Source: Tetrahymena thermophila SB210 (lineage: Eukaryota > Ciliophora > Oligohymenophorea > Hymenostomatida > Tetrahymenidae). From it: a stretch of 64,000 nt of DNA. The stretch covers positions 372,001 through 436,000 of the forward strand of contig NW_002476246.1 in NCBI RefSeq assembly GCF_000189635.1. The letters run 5' to 3'. The notes below the pieces were generated by a model. That model was not told the origin of the DNA and searched no databases. It worked only from the letters and a program-made list of their open reading frames with translations. The position numbers and the translations under genes were made by a program. Of the stretch, positions 34,812 to 49,300 are shown one piece after another; position 1 is the first letter of the stretch, and the number at the start of each line of letters is the position of its first letter.

Positions 34812-37800
34812 TCAATTTTAATTTTTTTAGTCTGATTTTTAATTATTTATAAATTTTATTTCTTTATTTTATAAATCGCCATCAATTTAATTTGTATTTT
34901 TAATAGATTTATTGTTAGAATATTCAGAAAAACTGGATTTTTTGTTTTATTGAGGTTACAAATCTAAATTATTCTCAGGAGAATTTCCTGAAGAATTCTT
35001 GGATTCATTAACTTTATTAGATTTTTAATTAAGTAAAAATGAAATATCATCTTTTTTGAAATTAGTAGATCTTCTTCTTCTTTTTTAAATTATTGATCCA
35101 GATTAATTTAAATTATTTTGTATGACTTTATTTAATTTAATAGCATGGCTAGAATCAACAAAGCTAATTTTAGGAGAGAAACTTGTGTAATTAAAATCAT
35201 CAATAAAATTATTTTCGACAGAGACTATTTCAGTTTTACAATTTTAAATGTTATGTTTTTCATCAATTTCTTTTGCTTACATTATTTTTTAATCTATACG
35301 CTCCGTGTTAATTGCAAATGATCCTAATGAAGAAGGTGTCATCACTTAACTTTATGGATACGGAATCAAAGTATCTGAAACAATAGAATTTAATTAATTC
35401 CTATAACTTGAAAAAGAGGATCTTTTTCTTTTTAAAGCCACATCATTTTATATAACTTTTGAATTAATATGCTTTTTATGATAATCATCTAAAAATTTGT
35501 TTTAGTTTTCATTTTATAGATTACTTTTTTAGATCTCCATTTGATTGGTAATTGGGTAGATTTAGTTTTTTTATTATTCAGATTCTTAAGTAAGAAGCAA
35601 TTTCTTAAAAGATTGATAAAAAGAAACAACTGTCTCTTTGGCAAGAACTAATGTATTCCATAATAGCGCAAAAGCACTGAGACACACTATAGCCCATCCT
35701 ACATTAATTCTTCTCTCCTCATTATCATCTTAACTATCTTCAACTAAAGTTGCAGCACACATTTGAATAGCAATAAGTATTACTTCGCTTGAGGCATTTT
35801 TTATATTTTCAGAGAGACAATCATAAGGTTAAATATATGCAATCAAAAAAATTACAACTAAATTTAAAAAAGAGATTAATGAAATCTAAAGGTAACAATA
35901 GCCATGCAGTAAGACTATAATAAAAGAAAATAAAATTTTTCTAATATATAGAAATGAACTAAATAGTTTAGAATACTTTGCAATCAGCTTTTATCTTTTA
36001 GATCTTATATCTATTTATAAGTATGTGATTAAATCTAATTCTCTAGCTTTTGATGAAATATTAGTCATTTCACTTATTTATCTTAAATGTATAACTTTCT
36101 ATTAATGTATCTCGTTTGATAATTATTTTTTCTTTATTACTTCAGGGCTAGCCATTTATTCTTCTTCAGCTAATTCTTGAATAATTTCATTTGGTTTTGG
36201 GCTTTATTTTATATGTTCGCTTTCTAAGTGTTGGAAAATATTTTTATGATGATTCTCTTTTGACTATTGAGTATTATTTTAGCTCTGTTTTTAATCTTCT
36301 TTTTCTTTAATATTTTAATCAAAGTAAGGATTTTCATTCTCAATTCTCAAACCTCCTAAGAATGATTGTAATTTAGTAAGTAGGTACTCATTTGATTTCA
36401 AGTTCTTCTGTTTGTATAAAAATGCTAAAATAAATATTGGCCAAATGATACAGAAAGGCATAAAGAAAGCATAAAGCATATAATTCACTATGTAAGAATT
36501 TTTATCAGAAGTATCAAAATTAAGAGATTAAAGCAAACAACCAATTAATATATAAACATATTCAGCTGACATCATATCAAAAAAGGAGCTAAATTCCCAT
36601 GTTTCATAAAGAACTCTGGTCAGATAGGCATGAACTCTTCTAATTTTAATAATTCTATGAGCTAATTTTGCTAAAATATATACGCTAAATATGTAAAAGC
36701 ATATGCATATTGCTTAACCTGAATTACTTATTAGATAGCTATTTGTTCCCATATCCATAAATTTTTAAGGGCTCCTTGGATTGTAAGAAGGGTCATACAG
36801 ATAGGTGAATAAATTAGGAACAAATGGAAATTAAAAGTCTTTGAATAATCCATAAAAATCAGTAACATTAATAGGGTATCTGATATCAAGAAAAAGTAAA
36901 TAATATAAGAAGTTAGTTAGATCAATCATATTCACTAGGAAATAAAAGTTTCCAAAAAATGCAATTGGCAAGTAGCTTGAAACAATTGTTTTTGATGCTG
37001 CTTAAGTGGCTGAGGAAATTTAAGCTACAGTCTGTTAAACTTATTATGATACTATAACAAAAGCGGGTAATTAAGTATTATAGGACAAATTACTGATACT
37101 GTTTTAAGATACAAGCTAACTTAGTTGAAAGTTGATGAAAATATTTGCATTTTTAATATTTTCAAAACAGTTGATATTTATTGTTATTTAATTAATGCTT
37201 GATACAATTACTGTATAGTTATACTTAGAATATCCAGGAATTTAAATGGTTAAATCTTGAATGTCTTAGTTCACGCTGACATTAACTAAGTCTCTCTAAA
37301 ATTAAATTTTGACAGAATATCCTATTAGAGATGCTATTGGGTTAACCGTATATTGATTATTGTTACTAATTATTTGACACTAATTATTTTAATCTATTTA
37401 AAATCCTTAATTACAAATAAAACATTATTAAAAGTCTGCTTATATGCATGTGTTACAATTAAATACAGAACATTAAAGACAGCTGGTTTAATTCTTATTT
37501 AAGTAAAAATTATGATTGCATTATGAGCAACCATAAACATTATTTACTTAGCAAGTTTAACAGTTTTAAACTTGGCATGCAGTTAATTTGCAACTATTTG
37601 TTTAAGCCTCTAAAGTATATCCAGAAGGACATTATAAGCAAATACTCCCATCTAAAAGACTACAAGATAGACAGTTTTAATCTGAACAAGAGCAAGTGTA
37701 ACTACTTTAGTTTAGAACATACCCAGTTTAGCAAACTTGACATTTAGTTCCATCGTTTGAAATGCATTGAGAGCAGTTAGCAACTTAACAGGTGCAACTC

Positions 37801-40800
37801 ATAGAGTTACTACTCAATAAGTAATTAGTAGCACAAGTTTAACAAACACTACCATTTGAGATACTGCATTTAGAGCAGTTTGCGACTTAGCAGCTACATT
37901 TTGTTTAATCAGAACTTAGTAAGTAATTATTTTAGCATATACTACATTTTAATCCATCTAGTTAACTACATTAAGAGCAATTAGCAACTTAACAAGAACA
38001 ACTTTTAAAATTCTAACTTAATAGATAATTATTTACACAAGTTTAACAGATCGATCCATCTTAACTGTTGCATTTTAAGCAGTTTTGAACTTAGCAATTG
38101 CAGCTCTTAGAATTCGGACCTAGTAAGTAATTTGTTACACATGTTTAGCAAATATTTCCATCTTAGCTAGTACATTATGAGCAGTTAGCTACTTGGCAAG
38201 TGCATTTTGTTTGATCAGTACTTAATAAAAAGTTATTTTAGCACACTTAACACTTAGATCCATCTTATGGACTACATTATAGGCAATTAGCCACTTAGCA
38301 AGAACATTTTGTCTAATCAGTACTTAGTAAATAGTTATTAACACAAGTTTAGCATAATGTTCCATTTGTTACATTGCACGTTTAGCAGTTTTAGATTTAG
38401 CAGTCGCATTAAAATGTAGTACTGTTAAGTAAGTATCCAGGAGAACACATTGAGCATTAAGCTCCATTATCTTAATTGCAGACTCTACAACTTCTAACAG
38501 CACAATAGCAAAGTCTTTGTTAAGTTAAAATAAAATTTGTAACACAAGTTAAGCAAACTGTACCATATTATGGATCACAAACTTGACAGTGATTTGCTGC
38601 ACAGTTGCATTACTTATTAGTTGAATTTAAAAAATAATCTGAGTTGCAAGTTTAACATGCCAATCCATTATTTGCTTAGCAGGTTTAACAACCATAAACT
38701 TAGCAAGAGCAACTTGTTTTATCTGAACTAAGTAAATAATTTTAAGCACAGCTATCGCATAGAGCACCATTAGAAGCATTACAATTTTAACAATTTTAAA
38801 CAGCACAATTACATTGGTTTTTATTTGGGTTAAGAACATATCCACTAATACAGCTAGAACATATGTTGCCATCATTATATTAACAGCTCTAACAATTAAT
38901 AACTTAACAGCTACATTTTTATTTATCTTAACTCAGCAGGTAGTTAGTAATGCATGTGTCACATAATGTTCCATTAGATGAATTACAACTTTAACAATTT
39001 GCTACAGTACAGTCACACTGTAAAGTGCTCGCATTTAGGATATAACCTGTTTAGCAAATTTAGCATTTTAAGCCATCATTTGTCTAGCATTAATTGCAAT
39101 TACTAACTTAACAAAAACATGTAGATTAGTCAGAGCTTAGCTGATAATTAGTTAAGCAAGTTGTGCATATTTATCCATTCTGAGGATTACATGTTTAACA
39201 GTTCTACACATTACAAATTATATTGCATGTAGATTTGTCTTGGCTTAATTAAAATCCATTTTAGCAAGATTAGCAAGTTCCTTTTATTTATTAAAGTAAA
39301 AATTAATTTATTTTAAAAATTCCTAAAAAATTGAATAAATTTCAATAATAAAATATTAAGTTATTGTTTCAAAAAGTAGTTTTTTTCATAATTATTTTCT
39401 TTCAACAAATTAAAATATTTTTCTTTTAAATTGCTTTATAATCAATTTGCAAAATATTATTACATAAAAAATATATAATTTAATCTAATTACCATCTCCT
39501 AAGCACCCTTAACAATTTTAAATAGTACATAATTAACAGTCTTGAGGGGATGAAGAATTGATATAGTAATTAGAATTATTACAAGTTAGACAACCTGAAC
39601 TATTACAAATTTAGCAATTTTATCCACAGTTAACACAAGTACGAGTAGAGGAGTCAAAATATTAACTACTAGAACAGTTGAGATCACATGTATTAGTACT
39701 TGCATCAAAATTATACCCAGATTAGCATTGAGTACATCCACTTTATTGGGTACAATACTCACAATTACTTATCAAGCAAGAACACTAATAAATTCCATAA
39801 TTCTAGTAATAGTAAACAAGAACCTATTTATTAAATGGGCATTTGTAATTTTAATAGTTTTCTAAGCTTCCACAAGCAATCCATTAATTTGTTAAAGATA
39901 TTTGATACCAGCAATTCGAACTATAGCTTTAACATACTTGACTTGATTATTCTAAGTACTAAGCTTTATTATAATTTTAAATATTTTAAATTTCATAATT
40001 ATTTTAATCAGAAACTTGATATGAATAGTTTTAAAATTGAGGCTTGAAAATATTATAAAGAAAATGTTTAAATCAATTAAATTATAAAAAATTTTAAAAA
40101 AGGTATGACTATTTACCTTGTCCGCTGCAGATTCCATTCATATCGTTTGTTTAACATAGATTACTAGTGTCTAAATAATAGCCAGGTTAACAACTAATGC
40201 AAACCTCTTACCCATTAAGCTAAGCGCATGAGTAACAATTAACTGTAGTGCAACCAGAAGTCTATTAACAAACTTATTCACCAGTTGGGAAAGTATATAT
40301 GCTAAATCCTGGCATACAAGTAAGGCATGTAGTGCTACTGGAACATTATAAGCAGTTTTAGCAACAGTTAGTCCATATTCTTATTTATTTAATAGCAAAA
40401 TCTACCTAATTCTAATCTAATGAGACGAAAAATGTAGAACTTGATATTGTTCCTTAAAATATGAGGGAAGCCTTATAAAATTGATATAAGGTTGAAGAGC
40501 AAGTAATTTAATTTTACTATTCATAAATAGTAGGAGATTATACAGTCAAAACTGTAGATGCCTAGTCGTTTAGATTTAATCTAAGCTAGTTATTGGCTCC
40601 CTCTTTGTAAATAAGATCAACACCAATAATAGAATAGGGATTAGTTAATAATGTGGTTGGAACCAAAATTTATATTCCAGAGTTAGAATCAGATGAGACT
40701 AAAAGAGCTGAAAAAGAACCAGTGTCTACTTGTATACAATTAATAGAACATTAATTTATGTAACTTGCTCCAATAGTTTGCCACATGTTTTGCTAATCTG

Positions 40801-40969
40801 AAATACAGTTTGAAGTGGAACCTAAGCTTTTATAAATGACCTCCTAATAAGCTAATACATGCCCTTTAAAAAGTAAATATTTAAGGAAGAAGATGCAAAA
40901 ATATTAAATACTTATAGTAAGCATCAAGCAGGAATAAATAAAGTATGCTGTGTAACTTAAAAAAATCAT
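34812..40969 (-). CDS. Giant cysteine-rich multi-pass membrane protein 4, 1914 aa
   Basis: Minus-strand exons 40969-40912, 40863-40117, 39963-39493 and 39280-34812 (introns of 48, 153 and 212 nt), 5745 nt in frame, with TGA at 34814-34812. Exon 1 encodes a signal peptide (MIFLSYTAYFIYSCLMLTI). The N-terminal domain ends in WTNCCQNCLQC. Cysteine modules run from ~200 to ~1055, and a juxtamembrane domain follows. Hydrophobic segments start at ~1190 (FFGNFYFLVNMIDLTNFLYY). A hydrophilic linker (~1370-1525) and a second hydrophobic set (LYIRKILFSFIIVLL, then NVGWAIVCLSAFALLW) come next. The cytoplasmic tail of ~260 residues is Ser/Asn/Lys-rich. The first three introns match those of the other paralogues in place and phase, but the transmembrane region has none. 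It is divergent from giant genes 1-3 and on the opposite strand, head-to-head with giant gene 5. Receptor-like function is inferred. Confidence 0.92.
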
Positions 40970-42148
40970 TTTGAGAAAAAACCTTAAAAACTAATTAGAA
41001 AATTTTCAAAGCTTGTATTTCCTTCTTCTTATTATAATGTATAATTAAGAATTCAAAAATCTTTATTGAATATTGCTTTAAAATAACAGAATATACTTTG
41101 CTATAACTAAAAAAAATAAATGAAGTATTAATTATAAATTCTTAAAATATACCACTAGATAGATGAATCTTTTAGTGTTAAATATATTTTTATAAATTTA
41201 AATATCTAATACAAATTAGTTATTTCAGTCATTTTAAAGCTTGAATGAAGATTTCAGTTTTCGACAGAATATTTTATTTATATATTTACTTTTACTCTAT
41301 AAAGTTACTATTTTTCTTAATCAAGCTATATTTACTAGCCTTATAAAATAAAATCTTAAGTTTCATCAGTAATACAAAATATCTAATCTAAATAAAATTC
41401 ATTTAAAGATATTTTATTATTAAAATTATTATTAAATTAGTTCATACTTAAAAAATACTTTAATGATTTTTTTAAATTTACTAATTAGTAACAAACTAAG
41501 GTAATTATCTAACACTTTCTTTTTTTTATTAATATTAATTTTAATCTAAAAGTTTTAACTGATAATAGATAGAAACATGTTTTTATAATAATAATAATTA
41601 AAAAACTAAAAAATTTTTATGCTGACCTAACTTTACTGAAAAATAATTTTTTGATTTTTAGGTAGATAATTTATAATCTGAGGATTTTAAGGCAAATAGA
41701 TCCAAAATTAAAAATTGCTTGCTACTAAAAATATTTAAATAGAATTCAAATAAAATTTTGTTTTGAAATATTATTTTTCATCTAAATTTGAAATATTTAT
41801 GACCCGAAGTAATTAAATTAATTTAATTTTACATTAGCAAAACATAAATTTTGAAAATTTGATAACATTAAAAAAATGTAAATTAAATAAGCCAAGTAAA
41901 TTAACTTAATTTCTAATATCAAAAAAAATTAATATTATTTAAAATAATATTTAAAAAAGAAATAATTTATAGATGGATTAATTATCAAGAAAAATATTTG
42001 AAATTTAATAAAATATTTCAAATCTTTACTTTTAATTATTTAAAATAGATAAAATATTGAAAAATTATATTTTTAAAAATAAATATATATTTTTAGATTT
42101 ATAACTCGCAACTTATTTAAAACGAAATTAAAAAATTAAATAAAAATT
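40970..42148. other. Left half of the divergent intergenic region between giant genes 4 and 5
   Basis: A+T-rich DNA with no convincing frame on either strand. It should contain the promoter of giant gene 4 near 40970 and the 3' end signals of the first tRNA gene (a T run follows the tRNA on the minus strand). Confidence 0.5.
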
Positions 42149-42221
42149 TGGAGAACCTGGGCATTGATCCCAGTGCCTCTCGTATGCTAAACGAGCGCTC
42201 TACCATTTGAGCTAGATCCCC
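42149..42221 (-). tRNA. tRNA-Ala (AGC), copy 1
   Basis: 73 nt, 5' end at 42221 (GGGGATC), discriminator A at 42149, no encoded CCA and no intron. The D arm is GCTC...GAGC. The anticodon stem CTCGT/ACGAG has loop TTAGCAT, giving anticodon AGC (alanine). The T stem is CTGGG/CCCAG with loop ATCAATG. The acceptor stem pairs except for one T-T opposition and one G-T. Internal A-box and B-box-like sequences are present, and a T run lies just downstream as a Pol III terminator. It is identical to the copies at 42374 and 50149. Confidence 0.95.
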
Positions 42222-42373
42222 TTCAATTTATTTTTAAATTAAATTAATTTATAAAATAAAAATTACTAATTAAAAAATAATTAGCATAAAAATTAGTATT
42301 ATCCTATAAATCGATTTTTATATTTTATTTAAATAAATGAAATTAAACTTTTAAAAATCTAAAAATAAAAAAT

Positions 42374-42446
42374 TGGAGAACCTGGGCATTGATCCCAGTG
42401 CCTCTCGTATGCTAAACGAGCGCTCTACCATTTGAGCTAGATCCCC
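42374..42446 (-). tRNA. tRNA-Ala (AGC), copy 2
   Basis: Identical in all 73 positions to the copy at 42149-42221, in the same orientation, with starts 225 bp apart. Flanking sequences are similar only in base composition, apart from the T-rich downstream end. Confidence 0.95.
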
Positions 42447-43300
42447 TTAATTTAATATTAAATAATTTAAAATTTTAGATAGAAGAAAATAATTTTAAAC
42501 TTAAAAGGTATTATTTTTAACATCATTTAAGTTTATTTTTATTAAGATAAATTTTTTTTTGTAAAAGAATTCCATAATATTTAAAAAAAAGAAAATTAAT
42601 ATTATAAAATAAAAAATTGTAATCTTATTTATATTAAACAATATAATAATAATAAGTAATCCACAAAAATTAATTCACAAAAATATTTCTAAAAATATAT
42701 GTTAAATATGCATTTAAAATAGAATACAAGAGCTCCTCTATTTTAAACAACTGCTTAAATCTAATTTATTTTTTGTAATATAAATGAAATTAAGATTTTT
42801 ATATGCAGTTTTCATGCAAACATAATTTTTTAAAATTCTGATTTTTATCTGTTTAATTCTTAGGATTGCTACTTTAAATATAGAAATAATCTTATCAAAT
42901 AAATTATAAGCTATATAAATTTAACCATAAAAACTTTGTATTTTACAATAAATTTTTGGTAATATCATTCAAGGATTCATGTTAAAGATGCAATTTAAGA
43001 GGATCTTTTATTTAATTTTAATGAATAAGATTCTTAATAACCTATATTTTAAAAAGATTTTTAGAATGATTATTATTAAATAAATACTTAACTAGTTAAA
43101 TATTTTGTGTTACATTGAATGATTTTCTCCTTTTTGTATAAAATTAAAATGTGGTAAGAACAACATTTAATTTATTAATTATACATTTTATAGTTTTAAT
43201 TTGTAATCTAAGATTTTAAATAAATTTCTGACATGAAGTTGTTATTAATTAAAAACTAAAAATAAATAAATAGAAGCAAAAAAAAAAAGTACATAAATAA
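42447..43300. other. Right half of the divergent intergenic region
   Basis: A+T-rich DNA leading to giant gene 5. A 112-codon TGA-free stretch at 42784-43122 is judged a chance opening. No other feature is seen. Confidence 0.5.
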
Positions 43301-46300
43301 ATGGTTACCAAAATTGGACTAAAGTTATTTGTTATTTTCATTTACTATATTTAAGGTAGAAAATTCATAATTAATTTAAAACTTATCAGTTTTTTTCTAT
43401 AAAAAAGGTGCTTATTAATATTAGAAATTATTATCTAAATACTACGATACTACTACTAACTGTTCAAATGAACTCAAAAGCAATTGGGATATAATTGGAG
43501 GAGGTTCTTTCCCAAGCAATTAATGCTAAATTTCCTGTTCATTAAGTTCTTACACTTATACATCATTTTATTTATCTCCATTTATTTACCTAAGTGGATT
43601 TGAAATTACTAAAAATATTACTTAACCTGCTTCAATCATAGGTTATGATTTAGTTTTTTATGTATCTGGATAATTTAGTGTTTCCATATAAGGCGATAAC
43701 TAAATTTTAAATACAAAGGTGCTTTAACAATAGATTTATGGTACATTTCCTTAAGAAATACTTTATGTAGGGGTCAATTGTTAAGGAGCTACTTTTTAAT
43801 CAATCTTTACAAGCAGCTACGTTTCTGGTCAAAGTTTTACAACATTTAAATTGTAATTTACAAATTTACCTCCTAATTATGGATTTTTTAAGATAATTAT
43901 GTGGGCTAACTGCGTCTTGAATTGTGATTAATGCTAAGATTCTTCTAACTGTAGTATTTGCTTGCAAGGATTCACTTTGATGGTTATGCCTTCTGGTTAA
44001 AAAGTTTGTTCATAATAGGAAGGTTGCTCAAAAAGTAATTGTTTAGAGTGCGCTAAAAGCGGAATAATAGAAGTTTGTATTAATTGCCAACCAGGATACT
44101 CTTTAGATAATTCAAATACTTGTGTTTCTAATGGAAATGCATGTAGTTCAGGTAAACTTAATTATTATTAGCATGAAAATATATGTTAAAGTAGAAGAAT
44201 ATTCTGATTTCACAAAATTTCTTTGCAAATTTTGAGTCAGTAATCTATATTTATTTTAACTTACTTTTGTTTACTTTGATATTAACATAAATTTTTGATA
44301 GGAATAAATGCTTATGATCTCTAATAAACTAAATCAAAATAATAATCATTTATGCATTAAAACTCAGTTGCAATTTAATATCTAATATCAAAAAGTTATT
44401 ACTATTAATTTTTCATTTTAACATTTTAAATAAGAGTCACATACACTATCTATAGACATTAAATTTAAAAAATAAATTCAAAAATTTAAAGAGTTTGATT
44501 AATGTTTTTTAAATCTATCACATTAATTTTTTCAAGCATGAATCAAATTTTTTTAAATAAAAATTTTGATTGAAATGTAGTTATTTACTAAATTATATCC
44601 ATATTTAAAATTCTAAATATTCATTTCATTCTTATATAAATAAATTTTTTTAATAAATATTTTAAAAAATATTTTAATATTTAGGATAATATCAAAATAC
44701 AGATAAAACTTGCAAATCTTATTCAAGTAGTTGCTAAATGCAGTCTCCTGGCTCAACTACATGGGTTTCATGCCATTAAGTTCCAGATTAAACTGCAATT
44801 AAATGCTATAATAATAAACTTATTCTTTTGTATGAAAGAGGAAATTACAATACAAGAGTGTGTGGATGCAATAATTTTGCTTATTGTGATTAATGCACCT
44901 TAAGTTCGTGTACAAAGTGTATTACTGGGTATACTTTGAATGGCTAGAGTTGTTCCTTTTCAAGTTGCCCTTAAGGATATTATCTAAATTAGCTAACTAA
45001 TCTTTGTAACCCTCAATAATGCAAAGATACTTAATGCTAAAAGTGTGATTAATATATTTGCTATTAATGCGCTTCTGCAAACTATTATGTAGATGGTTCT
45101 AACCCTGCATACTGTAAACAATGTTTAGTTAACAACTGTCAATAATGTAATCCAGATGGTAAATAAATAATGATTCAAATTAAAAAAATGTATTTTAGCA
45201 CATTGAATTACATCATTTTAATATTCATAAATATTCATTTAAGCATAAAATTTATAAAATTGTTTTTTATTAAAGGAACTTGCAAAATATGTAATTCAGG
45301 ATACTATTTTTCGTCAGGAAGTTGTCTTAGTTGTATAAAAAATTGTATGGTTTGCACTAATTCATAAACTTGCTAAAATTGTATTAGTAATTATACTTTA
45401 AACAGTGATAAAAAGTCTTGCATTTGTAGCATTAATAATTGTTTATAATGTAGTCCTTCAGATGGATCTGTTTGTTAAATTTGTTCAAATGGATCTTTTG
45501 ATTCTACTTCAAAAACTTGCAAATGTTCTGTCTAAAACTGTAGCTTATGTAATTAAAATACAAATTCTTCATGTCAACAATGCGTAGGACTTTATGTTAA
45601 AGACAATAACAATTTGTGCTAATGCCCTATAAAAAACTGTTCTGTTTGCAGTTAAAATGGCGATTAGTGTCTTAATTGCACTCAAGGATACTAATTGAGT
45701 AGTGGAAATACAAAATGTAATTGCTCTGTTTTAAATTGCTTGTAATGCAGTTAAACTGATGGTACAATTTGCCAAATTTGTTAAAATGGTTCTTTTGATC
45801 TTATTTCAAAAACATGCATTTGCTCTGTCTAAAATTGTAGTTTATGTAATTAAAATGATAAATCTACATGTCAAAAATGTGTTGGTTCTTATGTTAAAGA
45901 TATTAATGGTTAATGCTAATGCCCTATAAAAAATTGTTCTGTATGTACTGCAAATGGAGATTAATGCGTAACATGTATCTAAGGATATTAGTTAAGTAAC
46001 GGAAATACTTAATGCAATTGTTCTATTTAGAATTGCTTATAATGTAGCTAAATAGATGGATCAATTTGTTAAATTTGTTAAAATGGATCTTTTGATTTAG
46101 TATCTAAAACTTGTAAATGTACAGTCTAAAATTGTCTTCTCTGTAACTAAAATACAAATTCTTCATGCTAATAATGTGCTAATTCATTTGTAAAAGATAA
46201 TAATAATTAATGTTAGTGCTCAATAAAAAATTGTTCTCAGTGTAATTAAACTGGTAATTTATGTCTAGCTTGCACTTAAGGGTATTTTCTTAGTAATGGA

Positions 46301-49300
46301 AATACATAATGTAATTGCTCTGTTGAAAATTGCTTATAATGCAGCCAAACTGATGGATCTATTTGCTAAAATTGTTAAAATGGGTAGTTTGATCCTACTA
46401 CAAAAACTTGTTAATGTTTGGTCTCAAATTGCATGTTATGTACTTAAAATGCGAATTCACGATGTCAATAATGTTTGGGGTTGTATTTTAAAGATATTAA
46501 TAATTAATGTTAATGTCCTATTAAAAACTGTGCTGCATGTAATACAATTGGAGATAAATGTCTTACATGTGTTTAAGGATATTAACTAATTAATGGAAAC
46601 ACAGAATGCAATTGTTCTGTTTAGAATTGTTTGTAATGCAGTTAAACAGACGGATCTATTTGCTAAGATTGTTAAAACGGATCTTTTGATCCTTCTACAA
46701 AAGCTTGCTAATGCTTGGTAGAAAATTGTAGTTTGTGTGATTAAAATACTAACTCTTCATGCAAAAAATGTTCTGGGTTGTATGTTAAAGATAATAATAA
46801 TTAATGCAAATGTTCAATATAAAATTGCTCAAGGTGTAATTAAAATGGAGATTAGTGTATTGATTGTATATAAGGCTATTAGCTGAGTAGCGGAAACACA
46901 TAATGTAATTGCTCAGTTTAGAACTGTTTATAGTGTAGTTAAATTGATGGGACAATTTGTTAAGTTTGTTAGAATGGATCCTTTAATATCATTACAAAAT
47001 CCTGCTAATGTTAAGTTTAAAACTGTAGCTAATGTGAGTAAAATGATGATCATTCCTGTAAATAATGCATGGGATTGTATGTTAAAGATAATAATAATTA
47101 ATGCTAATGTCCAATAGCAAATTGTAATTAATGTAATTAAAATGGAGATTAATGCCTCACTTGTATAAATGGATATTAGCTGAATAATAGCAAAACATAA
47201 TGTAATTGCTCAGTATAAAATTGTATATAATGCAGCTAATATGATGGTAATTAGTGCTAATAATGTTAAAACGGTTTCATAAATTAAGGTTCTTAATGTT
47301 AAAAACAAGCTCAAAACTGTGAAATTGAAGATCCTACTGATGGCTTAAAATGCTTATAATGTAAAAATGGTTATATCAATACTTCCTCTTTATGCAAATG
47401 CTCTGTTCCTAATTGTAAAAACTGTAATACTAATGATGGATCAATTTGTGATAATTGCTAAGATGGATTTTTATTAAATGATAACAAAAAGCAATGCTTA
47501 TGCGAAGTAAATTCTTAATAATGTTAAACACCATCAAAATGTGAAGTTTAGATGTGTAAATAATGTAAAGAAAATTCTTAAGAAAAGTGTTAAATTTGCT
47601 AAGATACATACACTTTAACTTCAGATTTCTTTTGTGTTTTAGAATTATAAAACGATTTTTCAGTTTTTTAAACTGTAACTCAAAATATTGGTTATAATGT
47701 TACAATAGCTTTTAGCTAACAAATTATTTTTTCATAACAAGATGTCCAAAATTTGCTTAATTTATAAATTGAGGATTTTGAAAATCCTTTTGTTGTTAAT
47801 ATATTATCAATTAAAGAGCAATAAATACAAGTTTAACTATAACTTAAAGATAACTGTAAAAATAAAAAGTTAATTGTTTAATTGAATAATATTTAATTTC
47901 TACATATAAATAATCTTAAAGATAGTTAAAAAGAAGTTAAACTGAAGGAGTATATTATTCTTTCTTAAAACTAAGTAGCCTAAGCTCAAAAAACAGGAGA
48001 AGTAGCTTAAGGAGCTGCAAATACCTTACTTATAACAATGATACTCATGATAATTATAGGAAATACTTATGTATTATTTAGCACTATTGATCTGACAACA
48101 TTCATTTATTTTCTTCTGTTTGTTGATATAAGACACCCTTAAAATCTCATTAATTTCTGTTCTATATTTTAAAATTTTTAATTTGCTTTTGTCCCTAATA
48201 CTATTTAAGTTTATTTTATTGAGCCCAATTATGTTTAACCTAAAACACCATAAAAATTCTTAGAAAATGGATATGATGCGTAAAATAATTTTTTTTATTT
48301 TATTGAATTGTTTATTAATGATATTTTTTAATTAATTTTTAAAGATATTTCTTAAATGGAGCAGGATAATCCTGTACAATTATAGCAGGCATTGTTACTA
48401 TTTATGGAATAATTAAAGTTCTTTCTTATATTCCTATTCCAAAGATAAAAATTTATATTGAATCCAAAATCAAAAGTGGATGGGTAAAATTATTCATAAT
48501 TGTTTTCAAGCTAAATATTTTTTAACAAAATTTTTATTTTAAAAGGAATATTCAGGATTTTTAGATCTGATAGGATGCGTTTATGTTTATGTCCTTGTTT
48601 CTTCTCTGTGTTAATTTTACTGCTTTTAATTTGATGAACCTTTAGCATTTATCAATTATACTCTTTTTGCAATTAGCTTCATTTTTGTATTTTTAGCACC
48701 TATTACTATGGTAATTTTTATTACAAAGTGCAAAAACTTAAGTGATCCTTAAATTTAATAATAATTTGGTTCTTTAATCGGAGGTTTAGTGGTTCCTAAT
48801 TAACAAAATAATCCTGAAAATAATTTAATTAAAGAACATTAAAATAAAGTAGCAGCAGAACCTGATATTATAAATTTTAATAAGAATAATAAAAATGAGA
48901 ATTCCACTATTCCAAAGCAGTAATTTCTGCAGTTAAAATGGAGTAAATATACAAATGTAATACTCTATTTAAGAAAAATTATTTATATTATGACATTGCT
49001 ATATTTTTATGGGCAAGTATATGTTTAGATGATAATTATTTGCCTTATGAATATCTTTCTTGCATATTTTTATCTTTATATAAAACCCTTACAAGAAAAA
49101 AGTGGTAATTTTAAAAATGGAGTAAGTGAGATAATTCTTATCATGATGTAGACCTCTGTCTGCTTCTTAGTAGAAGATAGTGACAATTAGGATGAGTAAT
49201 AAAGATATAATATAGGATGGGTTATAATAGCTTGTGCTTCTACTATTCTAACAATTCATATTTTTAGTGTAGTAGTTGACCTTATAGGAGGTATATATAA

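Noticed and set aside
37523..37747. Plus-strand standard-code frame opposite giant gene 4
   Set aside because: It is antisense to the cysteine modules of giant gene 4. The minus-strand code-6 frame is continuous and shows the repeated cysteine spacing.
42784..43122. 112-codon code-6 frame starting MKLRFLYAVF
   Set aside because: With TGA as the only stop and very low G content, openings of this length are expected by chance. Composition is Ile/Leu/Lys/Asn noise with no motif.
45419..47200. Regular direct repeats resembling a CRISPR or satellite array
   Set aside because: The 297-nt period is a whole number of codons, the array is inside an exon, and every unit translates to the same cysteine spacing. 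It is a protein repeat.
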